A stretch of DNA of 64,000 nt from Ga0077523 sp038324085 (GTDB taxonomy: Bacteria > Pseudomonadota > Gammaproteobacteria > Burkholderiales > Ga0077523), in assembly GCA_038324085.1 (NCBI GenBank), contig JBBQHP010000007.1:97887-161886 (forward strand). The letters are read 5' to 3'. The notes under the pieces were generated by a model. The model made no database searches. It had not been told where the DNA came from and was given only the letters and a program-made list of their open reading frames with translations. Positions 42,446 through 51,927 of this stretch are shown here, piece after piece. Both the position numbers and the translations under genes were made by a program. How positions within the stretch are numbered: position 1 is the first letter of the stretch; each line of letters begins with the position of its first letter.

Positions 42446-43395
42446 GACGGTTCACCTTTCAGTGACGCGCGAGGATCGAAATCGAAGGCCTGCTCGAATG
42501 TGCGATACGCGGCCTTCGCGGCATCCGTGGCGGCCGGCGGGAGCACGACGGAGAGCTCCGCATAGAGGTCGCCTGCCTGCTTGCCCGGGATGCCGCGACC
42601 CTTCAATCGCAGTTTTCGCCCGACCCGCGAACCGGGCGGTACAGTGAGCTGGACCGGACCATCGGGGGTCGTCGCCGTGACCGTGGCGCCCAGGGCTGCC
42701 TCCCACGGCGCCAGGGGCAGCTCCATATAGACGTCGCGGCCCTCGACCCGAAAATGCGGCACCGGCCGAAACGCGATCTCGAGATACAGGTCTCCCGCCG
42801 GTCCGCCACCGAAGCCCGGGCTGCCCTGCCCCGCCAGACGCAGATGCTGACCGGCGCGCACGCCCTTGGGAATGGTCACGTCCAGCTTGCGCTCCTGGGC
42901 GACGACATTGCCTTGCGCATCCATGACTGGCATGCGCAGCGAGATCGTGCGCTGGGCACCACGATAGGCGTCTTCGAGGTCGATCTCGATCTGCGCATGA
43001 CTGTCGCGGCCGGCCGCCTGCGTCCGGGCCCTCGGCCCGCCGGCCCCCTGCGTCCGGCGACCGAACAGCGTCTCGAAGAAATCGCTGTGCTCGCCGCCAC
43101 CGAAGCCGAACTCGCCGGCGTCGAACTGGGGGCCGCCGCCATTCCAGTTCGGGGGTGGCTCGAAGTCCTGGCCGTTCTTCCACTGGCTGCCCACGCGGTC
43201 GTAGGCGGCGCGCTTTTCCGGGTCCTTCAGGACTTCGTAGGCTTCACCCACTTCCTTGAAGCGGGCCTCGGCGTCCGCCTCCTTGCTGACGTCGGGATGG
43301 TACTTGCGCGCGAGCTTGCGGTAGGCGCGCTTGATCTCGTCCTGCGTCGCGGTACGCTCGACGCCGATGACTTCGTAGTAGTCCTTGAACTTCAT
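42442..43395 (-). CDS. cbpA: DnaJ-type curved-DNA-binding co-chaperone CbpA
   Basis: The 317-residue protein starts with a J-domain (MKFKDYYEVIGVERTATQ..., HPD motif in KYHPDVSKEA). A Gly/Phe-rich linker (about 75-130) and two C-terminal beta domains follow (RTISLRMPV, IPKGVRAGQHLRLAGQG, LTVPPGSRVGRKLRLKGRGIP). It lacks the zinc-finger domain of DnaJ. It stimulates DnaK and can bind curved DNA in stationary phase. The start at 43395 was chosen at the J-domain; upstream frame extension has no domain. Confidence 0.93.
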   Translation of the reverse strand: MKFKDYYEVIGVERTATQDEIKRAYRKLARKYHPDVSKEADAEARFKEVGEAYEVLKDPEKRAAYDRVGSQWKNGQDFEPPPNWNGGGPQFDAGEFGFGGGEHSDFFETLFGRRTQGAGGPRARTQAAGRDSHAQIEIDLEDAYRGAQRTISLRMPVMDAQGNVVAQERKLDVTIPKGVRAGQHLRLAGQGSPGFGGGPAGDLYLEIAFRPVPHFRVEGRDVYMELPLAPWEAALGATVTATTPDGPVQLTVPPGSRVGRKLRLKGRGIPGKQAGDLYAELSVVLPPAATDAAKAAYRTFEQAFDFDPRASLKGEPS

Positions 43396-44187
43396 GGATC
43401 GTGGCCTCGTTGCATGAGCCGGTCGCGCGGCGATCGCCAGCGCGCGGCGCACACGATAACGCGCGAGCAAGGTCGCCGGCTACATGCGGACGGCGCTCGC
43501 GCGGGCAGCTGGAGACAAAGATAGCGGCCCCCGATCGGGGCGAAGCGCCCGTCCGGCCCGGCCGGCGCGGATCACGCGCGCCGGATCGAAATCGGCACCG
43601 AGTGCGCGGGCCGAGCAGGGCCGGCATCGCGACGACGTGATTTTCTTCCCCGGCGAGCACGCTGTTGAGCATCAACCGGGGGATCGCATCCCCGTCGGAC
43701 AGACGGAGGACGAAGTCGCGCAGGCTTTCGATCGCGACCCGCCCGGCGCGAGCAAGAAAAGCTCCACTGGAATTCGGCGTGTTTCCGGCCGCGGCAGTTG
43801 CCGTCCGCCGCTCGAGTGCGCCCTCGCCGGCACCACGACAGTGCCACCGCCCCGCAGCATGAGCGGGATCAGTGCGCACGCGCCCCGCTCGCAAGTCACC
43901 CTATCCGGCGTCCGCCATGCGACCGGCAGGACGCGCACCGCATGGGGTGTGCGCGCCTTCACCGCTCACCGCCATGCAGGCGTGCGTGAAACTTCGTACC
44001 ATCCGCCGATGGAGAACAGTCTCGAGCCACGGACTGCGAGGGGGCCGGGGCAGTTGCACCTGCGCCGTCGATCGAGCGTCCGATCGCAGCCCTGCGCCGC
44101 CACGCGCGTCCTGCCCTCGCGCCTAGCGCCCGATACCGAAACGTTCGCAAACGGATCACGCAGGGGTTCCGTCGCGAATCTGCCGCC
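43396..44187. other. 792-bp stretch without a supported gene; possible decayed gene
   Basis: No frame on either strand shows a recognisable family. On the minus strand, two overlapping frames look faintly protein-like: one has RVAIESLRDFVLRLSDGDAI (about 43650-43770), the other has CALIPLMLRGGGTVVVPA (about 43810-43890). Joined by a frameshift, they could be a decayed gene, but I cannot name it. The right end must hold the promoter of the livHM-type operon. A branched-chain-type substrate-binding protein is not here. Confidence 0.35.
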
Positions 44188-46080
44188 GTGACCATCGCCA
44201 ATCTGCTGGCCCAGCTCGTCAACGGGCTGGCGAACGCCTCCACGTTGTTCCTGCTCGCTTCCGGGTTGTCGCTGATCTTCGGCGTCACCCGTGTGGTGAA
44301 TTTCGCGCACGGGTCGCTCTACATGATCGGCACCTACGCCGCGGTGTGGTTCGCGCAACGCCTGGGGACGAGCGCGCTCGGTTTCTGGGGTGCCGTGGCG
44401 GCAGCGGCGCTCGCGGTTGCCGTGGTCGGCGCGCTCGTGGAGATCGCCGTGCTGAAGCGCATCTACGCAGCGCCGGAATTGTTCCAGCTGCTCGCCACCT
44501 TCGGGGTGGTGCTGGTCGTGAAGGACGCCGCGTTGCTGCTCTGGGGGCCCGAGGATCTGTTCGGTCCACGTGCCCCCGGACTGTCGGGTGCGGTGGCGAT
44601 CGCCGGCCAGGCGATCCCGCAGTACGACCTGTTCCTGATCGTGCTCGGCCCGCTCGTGCTGGTCGCGCTGAAGCTGCTGCTGGGTCGCACGCGCTGGGGC
44701 GTGCTGATCCGCGCGGCCACGGAAGATCGCGAGATGCTCGGCGCGTTGGGGGTGAATCAGGCCTGGCTGTTCACGGGCGTGTTCGCGTTGGGCAGTCTGC
44801 TCGCCGGCCTTGCCGGCGCGTTGCAGATGCCGCGTGAGCCCGCGAGTCTCGGACTCGACCTGGTCGCGATCACCGACGCGTTCGTCGTGGTGGTGGTCGG
44901 CGGGCTCGGCAGCCTCGGCGGCGCCTTCCTTGCCGCCCTGCTGATCGGCGTGGTGAAGGCCCTGTGCTTCGCGGTGGGGACCGTGGAACTGTCCGGATTG
45001 ACGCTGAACTTCTCCAAGCTGACGCTCGTGGTCGAGTTCGTGCTGATGGCGCTGACGCTGGCGGTCCGACCCTGGGGACTGGCGGGACGGCCGCTGCGCG
45101 CCGCGCACACAGCGCTCGCGGCGATCGAACAGGTGCGAACGCCATCGCAGCGTTTCTGGTGGCTGGCGGCAGCGAGCCTTGCGGCGATGGCCGCGATGCC
45201 CCTGCTGGTCGACGAATACGCTGTAGTGCTCGCCACCGATTGCGCGATCTTCGCGCTGTTTGCGACCAGCCTGCATTTCCTGATGGGCCCCGGCGGCCTC
45301 ACGTCGTTCGGCCATGCGGCTTACTTCGGCGTCGGCGCCTATGCCGCCGGCCTGCTCGCCAAGCAGGCCGGCGCGTCCATGTTCGTTGCGCTGTGCGCCG
45401 CACCTGCGGCCGCCGCCGCATTCGCCCTCGCCTTCGGCTGGTTCTGCGTCCGGCTGACCGGCGTGTACCTGGCCATGCTGACTCTCGCGTTCGCGCAGAT
45501 CGTGTGGTCGATCGCCTGGCAGTGGGACGACGTCACGGGCGGCAGCAACGGCATCATCGGCGTGCGGGGTGCGGCTTGGGCCGCAGACAAGACCCACTTT
45601 TTCTGGCTCACGCTCGCGTTGTGCGGCGGCGGCATCGCAGTGTTGTGGCGCGTGATGCATGCACCTTTCGGGTTCTCGTTGCGCGCCGGCCGCGACGCAC
45701 CGACCCGGGCGGAAGCGATCGGCATCGACGTCAATCGCGTGCAATGGCTGGCCTTTCCGATCGCGGGGGCCGCGGCCGGCCTGGCCGGCGCCCTGTACGC
45801 GTATTCCAAGGGCAGCCTCGCGCCCGACGTGATGGGCATCTCGCGCTCCGTGGACGGTCTCGTGATGGTGCTGCTCGGCGGGGTGCAGACGCTGACCGGT
45901 CCGCTCGTGGGCGCCGTGCTGTTCACCTGGCTCCAGGACGAAATCATCCGTCGCACCGAATACTGGCGGCTGTTCCTGGGGCTCGCGATACTTGCGCTGG
46001 TGCTGCTGTTTCCGCGCGGCGTGGTCGGCACCATCGGTGGACGCATCCGTCCAGCGCTCCCGCGAGGGAATACGCGATGA
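44188..46080 (+). CDS. fused LivH-LivM branched-chain-type ABC permease
   Basis: The 630-residue protein joins two permeases normally encoded separately. Residues 1-300 are LivH-like (LANASTLFLLASGLSLIFGVTRVVNFAHGSLYMIG; EAA-like loop RAATEDREMLGALGVN). Residues 335-620 are LivM-like (LTSFGHAAYFGVGAYAAGL; loop RAGRDAPTRAEAIGIDVNRVQ; GGVQTLTGPLVGA). About 17 membrane spans are expected. Such HAAT-family systems carry amino acids, amides or urea; the adjacent hydantoinase and amidase genes suggest a nitrogenous amide or ureide. The start is GTG 44188. It overlaps livG by 4 bp. Confidence 0.92.
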   Translation: MTIANLLAQLVNGLANASTLFLLASGLSLIFGVTRVVNFAHGSLYMIGTYAAVWFAQRLGTSALGFWGAVAAAALAVAVVGALVEIAVLKRIYAAPELFQLLATFGVVLVVKDAALLLWGPEDLFGPRAPGLSGAVAIAGQAIPQYDLFLIVLGPLVLVALKLLLGRTRWGVLIRAATEDREMLGALGVNQAWLFTGVFALGSLLAGLAGALQMPREPASLGLDLVAITDAFVVVVVGGLGSLGGAFLAALLIGVVKALCFAVGTVELSGLTLNFSKLTLVVEFVLMALTLAVRPWGLAGRPLRAAHTALAAIEQVRTPSQRFWWLAAASLAAMAAMPLLVDEYAVVLATDCAIFALFATSLHFLMGPGGLTSFGHAAYFGVGAYAAGLLAKQAGASMFVALCAAPAAAAAFALAFGWFCVRLTGVYLAMLTLAFAQIVWSIAWQWDDVTGGSNGIIGVRGAAWAADKTHFFWLTLALCGGGIAVLWRVMHAPFGFSLRAGRDAPTRAEAIGIDVNRVQWLAFPIAGAAAGLAGALYAYSKGSLAPDVMGISRSVDGLVMVLLGGVQTLTGPLVGAVLFTWLQDEIIRRTEYWRLFLGLAILALVLLFPRGVVGTIGGRIRPALPRGNTR

Positions 46081-46835
46081 GTCTGCTCCAGGCGGACGCT
46101 CTGGCAAAGCGCTATGGCGGCGTGCACGCGGTGGATCGCGTGTCGTTCACGGTGGACGCCGGCGAACGCGTCGCGCTGATCGGCCCGAACGGCGCCGGCA
46201 AGACGACCTGCTTCAACCTGATCGGCGGGCAGATCCGCCCGGACGCGGGACGCGTGCTGCTCGGCGGAACGGATATCACGGGTGACACCCCGCGCGCCCT
46301 GTTCCGCCAGGGGATCGGCCGGACCTTCCAGGTTGCCGCCACGTTCGGATCGATGACCGTGATCGAGAACGTGCAGCTCGCGTTGCTCGCGCACGATCGG
46401 CACGCGCTGTCGCCGCTGGGCGAAGCGCGCTCGGCGCGCTTCGAAGCGGCGCGCATCCTGCTCGCCGACGTCGGACTCGCCGCCGAAGCCGCTCGACCCT
46501 GTGCGCAACTCGCATACGGCGACGTGAAGCGGCTCGAACTTGCCATGGCGCTCGCGAACACCCCGCGCCTGCTGCTCATGGACGAGCCCACCGCGGGCAT
46601 GGCGCCGCGCGAGCGGCACGACCTGATGGAACTGGTCTCGGGCATCTCCGCCCGGCGCGGGCTGTCCGTGTTGTTCACGGAGCACGACATGGACATCGTG
46701 TTCGGTCACGCGGATCGTATCCTCGTGCTCGACCGCGGTCGCTTGATTGCGCAAGGCGCGCCCGAAGCGGTCCGCCGCGATCCCGAAGTGCGCCGGCTGT
46801 ACCTGGGCACGACCCATGATGGGGCCGCCGCATGA
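46077..46835 (+). CDS. livG: LivG-like ABC transporter ATPase
   Basis: The 252-residue ATPase has Walker A GPNGAGKT (about 36-43), a family signature in the form LAYGDVKRLELAMAL instead of LSGGQ, which is common in LivG, Walker B LLLMDEPTAGM, and switch His in FTEHDMD. The C-terminal tail has the LivG insertion (RRDPEVRRLYLG). It overlaps the permease stop and the livF start by 4 bp each. It powers the fused permease as a heterodimer with LivF. Confidence 0.93.
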   Translation: MSLLQADALAKRYGGVHAVDRVSFTVDAGERVALIGPNGAGKTTCFNLIGGQIRPDAGRVLLGGTDITGDTPRALFRQGIGRTFQVAATFGSMTVIENVQLALLAHDRHALSPLGEARSARFEAARILLADVGLAAEAARPCAQLAYGDVKRLELAMALANTPRLLLMDEPTAGMAPRERHDLMELVSGISARRGLSVLFTEHDMDIVFGHADRILVLDRGRLIAQGAPEAVRRDPEVRRLYLGTTHDGAAA

Positions 46836-47533
46836 TCGAGGCGCGCGCGGTCGATGCGTTCTACGGGCGGGCGCAGGCCTTGTTCGGCGTGACGTTCTCG
46901 GTACAGCGCGGGGAAGTGGTCGCGCTGCTCGGACGCAACGGCGCCGGCAAATCGACCACGCTCAAGACGCTCATGGGCCTGATCCCGCCGCGCGGCGGCT
47001 CGGTACACATCGCCGGAGAGCGCGTCGACGGGCAGCCCGCATACCGCATCTGCCGGCGCGGCCTGGGCTACGTTCCGGAGGAGCGCCGCATCTTCGCCGG
47101 CCTCACGGTGGAGGAGAATCTCGAGGTGGGCCGCCGGCCGCCGCGGGCCGATGCGCCTCGCTGGGACGCGCCCCGTTTGTTCGAACTGTTCCCGAATCTG
47201 GGTCGCATGCGCGAGCGCCGCGGCGGTGAGATGTCGGGCGGCGAGCAACAGATGCTGACGATCGCACGGACGTTGATGGGCCAGCCGCTCGCGGTGCTGC
47301 TGGACGAACCCTCCGAGGGTCTCGCGCCCGTGATCGTGGAGGCCATGGCGGCAGCGATCGCGGAGTTGAAGCGCGAAGGCATGACCGTGTTGCTATGCGA
47401 ACAGAATCTGCGCTTCGCGGCGGACATCACGGATCGCGTCCTGATCCTCGAGCGCGGAACCGTGCAGTTCTCGGGCACGTGGGCCGCGCTGCAGGCCGAC
47501 CCGGCGTTGCGGGAACGGTTTCTCGCGGTCTGA
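46832..47533 (+). CDS. livF: LivF-like ABC transporter ATPase
   Basis: The 233-residue ATPase has Walker A GRNGAGKST, signature MSGGEQQMLTIARTL, Walker B VLLDEPSEGLAP (typical LivF) and a switch Gln in LLCEQNLRF, as in other LivF proteins. It ends close to hyuA (25 bp), so transporter and hydantoinase are probably one operon. Confidence 0.94.
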   Translation: MIEARAVDAFYGRAQALFGVTFSVQRGEVVALLGRNGAGKSTTLKTLMGLIPPRGGSVHIAGERVDGQPAYRICRRGLGYVPEERRIFAGLTVEENLEVGRRPPRADAPRWDAPRLFELFPNLGRMRERRGGEMSGGEQQMLTIARTLMGQPLAVLLDEPSEGLAPVIVEAMAAAIAELKREGMTVLLCEQNLRFAADITDRVLILERGTVQFSGTWAALQADPALRERFLAV

Positions 47534-47558
47534 TCGCGCGCCGGCTACACTGGATGCC

Positions 47559-49586
47559 ATGATCGCAGGCGTCGACGTCGGTGGCACCTTCACGGATCTG
47601 GTGCTCTGGGATCCGGAAGCCGGGCAGATCCGTGTTGCGAAAGTGCCTACCACGGTACCCAATCAGGGAATCGGCGTGCTCCAGGCACTCGATGCGGCCG
47701 CCGCCGAGCTGCCCGCGCTGGAAGCGATCATCCACGGCACCACCACCACGACCAACGCGCTGCTCGAGCGCAAGGTGGCGCGCGTCGGGTTGATCACGAC
47801 CGAGGGCTTTCGCGACGTGCTGGAACTCGGCCGCCGCACCCGCCCCACGCCCTACGGGTTGACCGGCACCTTCGTTCCATTGATCCCACGCGAACTGCGA
47901 CTGGAAGTGCCTGAACGCATCAGCGCAGAGGGGGAAGTCCTCACGCCCCTCGACGAACCCGCAGTGCGCACCGCCGTACACAGATTGCTGGCCGACGGGT
48001 GCGAAGCGCTCGTGATTCACTTCCTGCACAGCTATCGCGCGCCGGGCCACGAGCAGCGCGCGGTAGCGATCGCGCGCGAGCTCTGGCCGAACGACTACAT
48101 CACCGCGGGTCACGCGATCCTGTCGGAATACCGCGAGTACGAGCGCGGTGTCGCCGCCGCCGTGAATGCCGCCGTCCAGCCGGTACTGCAGCGCTATCTC
48201 GAGCGGCTACGGGTCGGGCTCGCGGCCGGCGGCTTCAGGCGCGAGCTGCTGGTGATGCAGGGCAATGGCGGCACCGTCGCCGCCCGCATCGCGCACGAGC
48301 ACGCGGTGAGCTCGGTCATGTCCGGCCCGGCGTCAGGCGTGATCGCGGCGGCGGCCACGGGACGTGCCGCCGGCATCGACCGGTTGATCACCTACGACAT
48401 GGGCGGCACCTCGAGCGACGTGGCCCTGGTCGAAGGCGGGGAGCCGCGCCTGTCCTCCGAACTCGAACTCGAATACGCATTGCCGATCCACGTGCCGATG
48501 GTGGACGTGCATTCCATCGGTGCCGGCGGCGGCTCGATCGCCCGCGTGGACGAGGCCGGCATGCTGCAGGTCGGGCCGCAGAGTGCCGGCGCCCGACCCG
48601 GGCCGATCTGCTACGGCCGCGGCGGAATCGAACCCACCATCACCGACGCGAACCTGGTCCTCGGTCGGCTCGATCCGCTGAAGCTGCTGGCGGTCGACAC
48701 GCCGGTCACCTTCGATCACGTGCGCGCCATCATCGAGGAGCGCATCGGCAAGCCGCTCGGCCTGGGGGCGGAAGCCGCTGCCGCCGCGGTGGTGCACATC
48801 GCCAACGACCGCATGGCCGGTGCGATCCGCATGGTGAGCCTCGCCCGCGGTCATGACCCGCGCGACTTCGCGCTGTTCGCCTTCGGCGGTGCCGGGCCGC
48901 TGCATGCCTGCGCGCTCGCCCGGGAGCTGGGCATTCCCCGGGTGCTGGTGCCGGCGCGGCCCGGGCTCACCAACGCGCTCGGCTGTGTAGTCGCAGACCT
49001 GCGCCACGATTTTGTCCGGACGGTGAACGTGGCGCTCCCCGATCTGCCGGAAACGCTGGTCCGCTCGGTCTTGGAGGCGCAGGTGAGCGAAGGCCGCGCG
49101 ACCATCGAACGCGAAGGCGTCGCGGTCGAGCGCATCGACTGCGTGTTCGAGGCGGATATGCAGTTCCAGGGCCAGAGCCACCTGCTGTCGATCCCGATCC
49201 CGGATCCGGCAGTGTCCCGCGCGGTTCTGCACGCCGACTTCGCAACGGCCTACTGGAATCGCTTCCACGTGCGCCTGCCGGAGATCCGGCCGGTGCTGGT
49301 CAACCTGCATGCCGCGGTGATCGGCCGGCGCAAGCCGCTCTCGTTCGAGGCGCTGGGGCGTGGCGCGCCCGCTGCGTCGCTCGATCAGGCGCGGGTCGCG
49401 CGGCGACCGGTCTGGTTCGACGGCGCCCGGCTCGATACGCCGGTGTACCGGCGCGAGTGGCTTCCGGTGGCCGCCCGGTTCGATGGCCCGGCCATCGTCG
49501 AGCAACTGGACACGACCATCGTGGTGGAACCGGGCAACCGGGTGGCGCGCGACGCCCTGGGCAATCTGCTGATCGAGGTCGGTTGA
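47559..49586 (+). CDS. hyuA: hydantoinase/oxoprolinase subunit A
   Basis: The 675-residue protein has the HyuA ASKHA-like fold: phosphate-binding DVGGTFTDLVLWD at the N-terminus, GTTTTTNALLERK near 65, and the second phosphate loop DMGGTSSDVALVEGG near 280. With HyuB it forms an ATP-dependent enzyme that opens hydantoins or 5-oxoproline (also N-methylhydantoin; the acetone carboxylase subunit is related). The substrate cannot be read from sequence. hyuB is not next to it but 4.3 kb downstream, beyond five unrelated genes. Confidence 0.93.
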   Translation: MIAGVDVGGTFTDLVLWDPEAGQIRVAKVPTTVPNQGIGVLQALDAAAAELPALEAIIHGTTTTTNALLERKVARVGLITTEGFRDVLELGRRTRPTPYGLTGTFVPLIPRELRLEVPERISAEGEVLTPLDEPAVRTAVHRLLADGCEALVIHFLHSYRAPGHEQRAVAIARELWPNDYITAGHAILSEYREYERGVAAAVNAAVQPVLQRYLERLRVGLAAGGFRRELLVMQGNGGTVAARIAHEHAVSSVMSGPASGVIAAAATGRAAGIDRLITYDMGGTSSDVALVEGGEPRLSSELELEYALPIHVPMVDVHSIGAGGGSIARVDEAGMLQVGPQSAGARPGPICYGRGGIEPTITDANLVLGRLDPLKLLAVDTPVTFDHVRAIIEERIGKPLGLGAEAAAAAVVHIANDRMAGAIRMVSLARGHDPRDFALFAFGGAGPLHACALARELGIPRVLVPARPGLTNALGCVVADLRHDFVRTVNVALPDLPETLVRSVLEAQVSEGRATIEREGVAVERIDCVFEADMQFQGQSHLLSIPIPDPAVSRAVLHADFATAYWNRFHVRLPEIRPVLVNLHAAVIGRRKPLSFEALGRGAPAASLDQARVARRPVWFDGARLDTPVYRREWLPVAARFDGPAIVEQLDTTIVVEPGNRVARDALGNLLIEVG

Positions 49587-49940
49587 TGCAGATCGACCCG
49601 GTGCTGCTCGCCCGCTGGACCCGACCAGTACCGGGTCCGCGGCAGGCCACGCCCGGTGCCGAAGGCCTCAAGATCGGCGGGTCGGCTGCCGATACCGTAC
49701 GTCGGGTATGGAGAAGCGTTGGAATGGGAGAAGCGCCGCAATGGCTCGCCACGTGCAGGCAACGTCGGATCCGAGGCGACCATCGCCCGGCCTGTTACGC
49801 CCGGCAGGGTTCACCGTCGCTCCGACGCGGCCGGCAACGTGGCCTGTTCCACGCGTCCGGCGCCGTGCCGACAAAAAAAGGGCCGGAACACTTTCGCGTC
49901 CCGACCCAACGGCGGTGGCTTGGTACGACGTGCGCTCGGA
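49587..49940. other. 354-bp gap between hyuA and psiF
   Basis: An ATG overlapping the hyuA stop (TGATG) opens a frame beginning MQIDPVLLARW, faintly like a HyuB N-terminus (compare MDPITLSVIQN in the intact hyuB). Similarity is lost after about ten residues and the rest is low-complexity Arg/Pro. It may be the stub of a hyuB start left by a rearrangement. Nothing else is supported except the terminator at 49873-49906. Confidence 0.3.
49873..49906 (-). terminator. probable terminator of psiF
   Basis: Read on the minus strand, GGGTCGGGA pairs imperfectly with the GGGCCGG arm and is followed by a run of seven T residues (plus-strand A-tract 49873-49879). The stem has mismatches, so confidence is moderate. 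Confidence 0.5.
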
Positions 49941-50228
49941 TCAGGCCGAACACTCGTTCACGAACTTCTTGCGCGCCTCGCCCTTGAGCGCCTTGCTCTT
50001 GGCTTCGGCGACACAGGCCTTCGATTTCTCGAGCTGCGCCTGGCGTGCCTGCTTCTCCTCGGCGGTTGCCGCCAGGCACTGGCTCATGAAGGCGCGACGG
50101 TCGTCGCCCTTGAGCGACCGGGTCTTCGCCTCGGTGCTGCAGAGCTTCATCTTCTCCTGCTGCGGCTTGGCGAAAGCGGGGGCGGAAACGGCGAGGCTCA
50201 GAGCGATTGCGGTGACGACGAGCTTCAT
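49941..50228 (-). CDS. psiF: PsiF-repeat periplasmic protein
   Basis: The 95-residue protein has a signal peptide (VVTAIALSLAVSAPAFA) and two PsiF repeats: KLCSTEAKTRSLKGDDRRAF followed by MSQCL, and KACVAEAKSKALKGEARKKF followed by VNECS. Each has a pair of cysteines that could form a disulfide. In E. coli psiF belongs to the phosphate-starvation (Pho) regulon. Being next to betaine-lipid genes, which replace phospholipids when phosphate is scarce, gives the cluster a coherent theme. I found no clear Pho box upstream. Confidence 0.9.
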   Translation of the reverse strand: MKLVVTAIALSLAVSAPAFAKPQQEKMKLCSTEAKTRSLKGDDRRAFMSQCLAATAEEKQARQAQLEKSKACVAEAKSKALKGEARKKFVNECSA

Positions 50229-50491
50229 GATGTTCCCCTTCTCGATGTGGACGTTGTCGGGTTGCGGAGGCACTGCGCGGCCGCGTTGTGCACGACCGGG
50301 ACGCATCGTAGGGATCGCCAGCGCAGATTTCTCCCTGCTGCGCTCACAGCGCAGATCCCGCGTCCCGCAGTTGCTGCCCGCGCTACCAGCCCTCCGGCCC
50401 CGCGCATGCCGTCGGCATTGCACGAGCTGACGTCCCTGCGTCCTCCTGTGCGCCGACCTCCGCCCTTCGCCCGCCAACCTCCGCCCCCGTC

Positions 50492-51160
50492 ATGGACCTG
50501 ACCCGCGAGATCGACATCTACTGCGAGCGTGTTTCGCCCGAGCTCTTCGCCGAGCCGTTCAACGCGCTGAGCAACATCGGATTCTTCGTGGCCGCCGTGC
50601 TGCTGCTGAGGCACTTCGGCCGGCGCGGCTGGGACTTCCGCACCCTCGCCGCGCTGACCGGGCTGGTCGGCGTCGGCAGCGTCACCTTTCACACCGTCGC
50701 CACGCAGTGGGCCGCCATTGCCGACACGCTGGCGATCGCGATCTTCATCTGGTTCTACCTGCAGCGCTTTCTGGTTCACCACGCCCGTCTCGGCAACTAC
50801 TCCGCGAGCGCATTCGTCATGAGCTACGCGCTCACATCGCGACTGGCGGAGCGGGCTTTTCCCGAAGACGCGTGGAACGGTTCGGTCATGTACCTGCCCG
50901 CACTCGTGACACTGCTCGCCATCACGACCTGGGTCGCCGTGACCAAGGGCCGCCTCTGCCTGCCGTTTCTGATCGCCAGCGCGCTCTTCGTCGTATCGCT
51001 CGCGCTCAGGACCATGGACGAGTCGGTGTGCCCGATATTCCCGACCGGGACACATTTCCTCTGGCACCTGCTCAATGCCTGCGTGCTGTACGCCCTCGGT
51101 GCGGGGCTCGCCGGATTCACCTCGCGCAGACGGCGACGATCGTCGAACCCCCACTATTGA
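50492..51160 (+). CDS. ceramidase-like (CREST superfamily) membrane hydrolase
   Basis: The 222-residue protein has seven hydrophobic segments and the conserved residues of alkaline-ceramidase-type hydrolases. These are IDIYCERVSPELFAEPFNALSNIGFF at the N-terminus, the Ser/His pair in GVGSVTFHTVA, Asp in AIADTLAIA and the C-terminal HxxxH in THFLWHLLNA. These residues form the zinc site in the family. It would cleave an amide in a lipid, but bacterial substrates are unknown. It is convergent with btaB and divergent from psiF. A role in lipid turnover fits its neighbours. Confidence 0.85.
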   Translation: MDLTREIDIYCERVSPELFAEPFNALSNIGFFVAAVLLLRHFGRRGWDFRTLAALTGLVGVGSVTFHTVATQWAAIADTLAIAIFIWFYLQRFLVHHARLGNYSASAFVMSYALTSRLAERAFPEDAWNGSVMYLPALVTLLAITTWVAVTKGRLCLPFLIASALFVVSLALRTMDESVCPIFPTGTHFLWHLLNACVLYALGAGLAGFTSRRRRRSSNPHY

Positions 51161-51182
51161 ATCGGCGCGGCGGCGCCGGCAT

Positions 51183-51923
51183 TCACGCCATCACGGCGCG
51201 CACCGGTCGGCGCTTGCGCCCGATGAACAGGTAGTAGGGCACGCGCACGAACGGAAGCCCCGGCACCGGTGCCGCGCGCTCCATCATCACCTCGGTCTGG
51301 CAGCGCGCCATGAGGAACGGCAGGTGATCGGGATTGGGAAACACGCCGTCGCGGTCGAACCATGCACGCCAGAAACTGCGCGCCAGCGCGCCGTGGCGAA
51401 CGCACCCGGGCGCCGGATCGCGGCGGGACACGTAGAAATCGACGACGCCGAGCAGCCCGCCGGGCTTGAGCATGGCCAGCGCATTGTCGATGGCCCGGAA
51501 CCAGTCGGGGATCATCGACAGCGAATACGAGAAATAGACCGCGTCGACCGGTTGCTCCGGCGCATAGGCGGTCGCATCCGCCTCGATGACGCGCACGTTC
51601 GGCCAGTCTTCGGCGCGGCGACGCGCTTGTTCGAGCAGCGGGCGGCACAGGTCGACCACGTCGACGCGCCTCAGGAACGGCAGACGTTCGCGGAAGAACG
51701 CCACGTTGCGGCCCGTGCCGCCACCGAGTTCCACCACGGTCGCGCCGGCCGGCGGCTCGAGCAGCTCGATCAATTCACGCCGACCATGCAGCAGGGCCTC
51801 GCGCGATCGATCGTAGTCGACCGCCTGGGGACCATAGAATTCCGCCAGACGCTCCGCATGCGAGCCCTTGCGCTGCTGGCCTCGCAGCAACCGGTACAGT
51901 ATTCGCGCATCGGCCATCAGCAT
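51183..51923 (-). CDS. btaB: betaine-lipid synthesis N-methyltransferase BtaB
   Basis: The 246-residue SAM-dependent methyltransferase has motif I VVELGGGTGRNVAFF near 62, a motif II acidic stretch (VDVVDLCRPLLEQARRR) and ADATAYAPEQPVDAVYFSYSLSMIPDW. In the two-enzyme pathway BtaB trimethylates diacylglyceryl-homoserine to the betaine lipid DGTS. GGAG 7 nt before the ATG at 51923 sets the start; it begins 4 nt after the btaA stop. Identification rests on this tandem with btaA as well as on the domain. Confidence 0.85.
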   Translation of the reverse strand: MLMADARILYRLLRGQQRKGSHAERLAEFYGPQAVDYDRSREALLHGRRELIELLEPPAGATVVELGGGTGRNVAFFRERLPFLRRVDVVDLCRPLLEQARRRAEDWPNVRVIEADATAYAPEQPVDAVYFSYSLSMIPDWFRAIDNALAMLKPGGLLGVVDFYVSRRDPAPGCVRHGALARSFWRAWFDRDGVFPNPDHLPFLMARCQTEVMMERAAPVPGLPFVRVPYYLFIGRKRRPVRAVMA

Positions 51924-51927
51924 CGCG

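Noticed and set aside
49586..49987. Frame beginning MQIDPV after hyuA as a gene
   Set aside because: Low-complexity Arg/Pro after ten residues; kept only as a possible relic of a hyuB start.
50229..50491. Pho box between psiF and the ceramidase-like gene
   Set aside because: No pair of CTGTCAT-like direct repeats with the right spacing could be seen, here or upstream of btaA.
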